Positions 28,157-28,685 of a stretch of DNA of 28,685 bases are shown piece by piece. How positions within the stretch are numbered: the first letter of the stretch is position 1; every line of letters starts with the position of its first letter. Source of the DNA: Chara braunii. Taxonomy: Eukaryota > Streptophyta > Charophyceae > Charales > Characeae. The stretch is taken from positions 4,989,198-5,017,882 of the forward strand of contig BFEA01000004.1 in assembly GCA_003427395.1 (NCBI GenBank). Direction: 5' to 3'. A program made the position numbers and the translations under genes. The notes beneath the pieces were generated by a model. It saw only the letters and a list, made by a program, of their open reading frames with translations. It had not been told where the DNA came from and ran no database searches.

Positions 28157-28635
28157 GAGAGGAGAGGGAGGGGGAGAAGAGGACAACAAACAAGGGAGGG
28201 AGAAGAGGACAACCAACGAGGGAGGGGCTGTGACAAACTGTTTCGTCGTCGGACTTTCACCTACCGACTCATCAGGAGGCAGAGAGGGAGAAGAGGTCAA
28301 CAAACGAGGGGCTGTGACAAAACTGCATCCAGTCTTCCACACAACAAAATTGGCAGAAAACAAACGGAAAAAAGAGTGAGTCGGGAGGACTGGGACACCG
28401 GAAAGACAGAGAATTAAGAGAGAGAGAAGAGAAATGGGGGAACGGTGAGAAGAAAAACGGCAAAGAACTGGGGGAAAGGCAATAAAAGAGGTGAGATAAC
28501 CAAGAAGACGATGAGAAGGGGAAAGAGAAGCAACAACGACAAAAAAAGAGAGAAGAGAAAGGCGAGCGGGAAGAGGGGACAGAGGGGAAAGAGAGAAGAG
28601 ACGGGAGACCGAACACAGGGGAGACAGGGAAGAGA
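28157..28635. repeat. GA-rich repetitive tail with related ~50-bp segments
   Basis: Segments of the form GAGGGAGAAGAGGWCAACMAACGAGG..GGGGCTGTGACAAA recur at about 28192-28237 and 28279-28322, flanking the hammerhead-like core. The rest is irregular GA-rich sequence whose long minus-strand frames (Ser/Leu/Pro-rich) are composition shadows. Confidence 0.6.
28228..28280 (-). ncRNA. Hammerhead ribozyme-like motif
   Basis: On the minus strand CTGATGA (28275-28269) is followed by GTCG, a 16-base loop, CGAC and GAAA (28244-28241): the invariant core with a 4-bp stem II placed exactly as required. GAAA then runs CAGTTTGTC, giving a minimal stem III (A-U, C-G, A-U around GTT) and a canonical GUC cleavage triplet at 28234-28232. 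Stem I is not obvious: the flanks TGCCTC and ACAGCCCC pair poorly. Type I hammerheads with tiny stem III are known from Penelope-like elements and retrozymes. No protein-coding element adjoins it here. Confidence 0.45.
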
Positions 28636-28685
28636 GGGACAAAGGGGAGAGGGAGAGAGGGAGAGAGGGAGAGAGGGAGAGAGGG
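28636..28685. repeat. (GGGAGAGA)n satellite at the window edge
   Basis: At least five regular 8-bp GGGAGAGA units running off the end of the window. Confidence 0.9.

Noticed and set aside
28136-28642. 168-codon minus-strand Ser/Leu/Pro-rich frame
   Set aside because: Produced by GA-rich satellite composition.
26600-28685. CRISPR-like spaced repeats
   Set aside because: The repeats are continuous microsatellites and a minisatellite without unique spacers, in a eukaryotic context.

Overview
The window looks like gene-poor, transposon-rich nuclear DNA of a streptophyte (plant-lineage) genome, most likely a charophyte alga such as Chara. Four things point that way: the single clearly intact gene is a plant-like NHP2 (minus strand, 25629-26084); TTTAGGG/CCCTAAA telobox motifs occur; an LTR element carries a primer-binding site matching the 3' end of plant tRNA-Asp; and a Penelope-like element has its GIY-YIG domain in front of the reverse transcriptase, an arrangement known from green algae and protists. 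The species assignment is inference.

Layout. 40-1060: a foldback element with two ~450-bp inverted arms. 1061-2764: AT-rich DNA with poly-T tracts and short GC-rich islands. 2765-5694: a complete but non-coding LTR retrotransposon whose interior carries a family of covarying hairpins. 5695-7725: AT-rich sequence and tandem repeats, including an 85-bp array containing what reads as a sequencing-library junction adapter. 8036-9757: a ~0.65-kb direct duplication whose first copy holds a 412-bp TTAA-flanked MITE, with the second copy preserving the empty site. 10440-18820 and 20515-24560: two diverged direct copies (A and B) of a large repeat that probably once encoded a protein on the minus strand.

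Copies A and B serve as each other's pre-insertion allele. Copy A is split by a TIR-bounded insertion (11239-17534) made of tandem repeats, into which a 5.4-kb Penelope-like element (11831-17247) landed. Copy B is split by a ~0.7-kb retroposon with a poly(A) end and 6-bp target duplication, and by a 5'-truncated second Penelope-like fragment with an 8-bp target duplication.

The full-length Penelope-like element, read on the minus strand, runs: long terminal repeat, CCHC zinc knuckle, coiled coil, SAP-like segment, GIY-YIG nuclease, reverse transcriptase, long terminal repeat. The pieces lie in one frame broken only by single stop codons and one small frameshift, so the ancestor probably made one ~1360-residue polyprotein.

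The right end (24561-28685) holds NHP2, CA and GAA microsatellites, a 24-bp minisatellite open on both strands, GA-rich satellite DNA, and a hammerhead-ribozyme-like core at 28241-28275. Coordinates and repeat boundaries come from reading by eye and are approximate to a few bases unless a target duplication fixes them.
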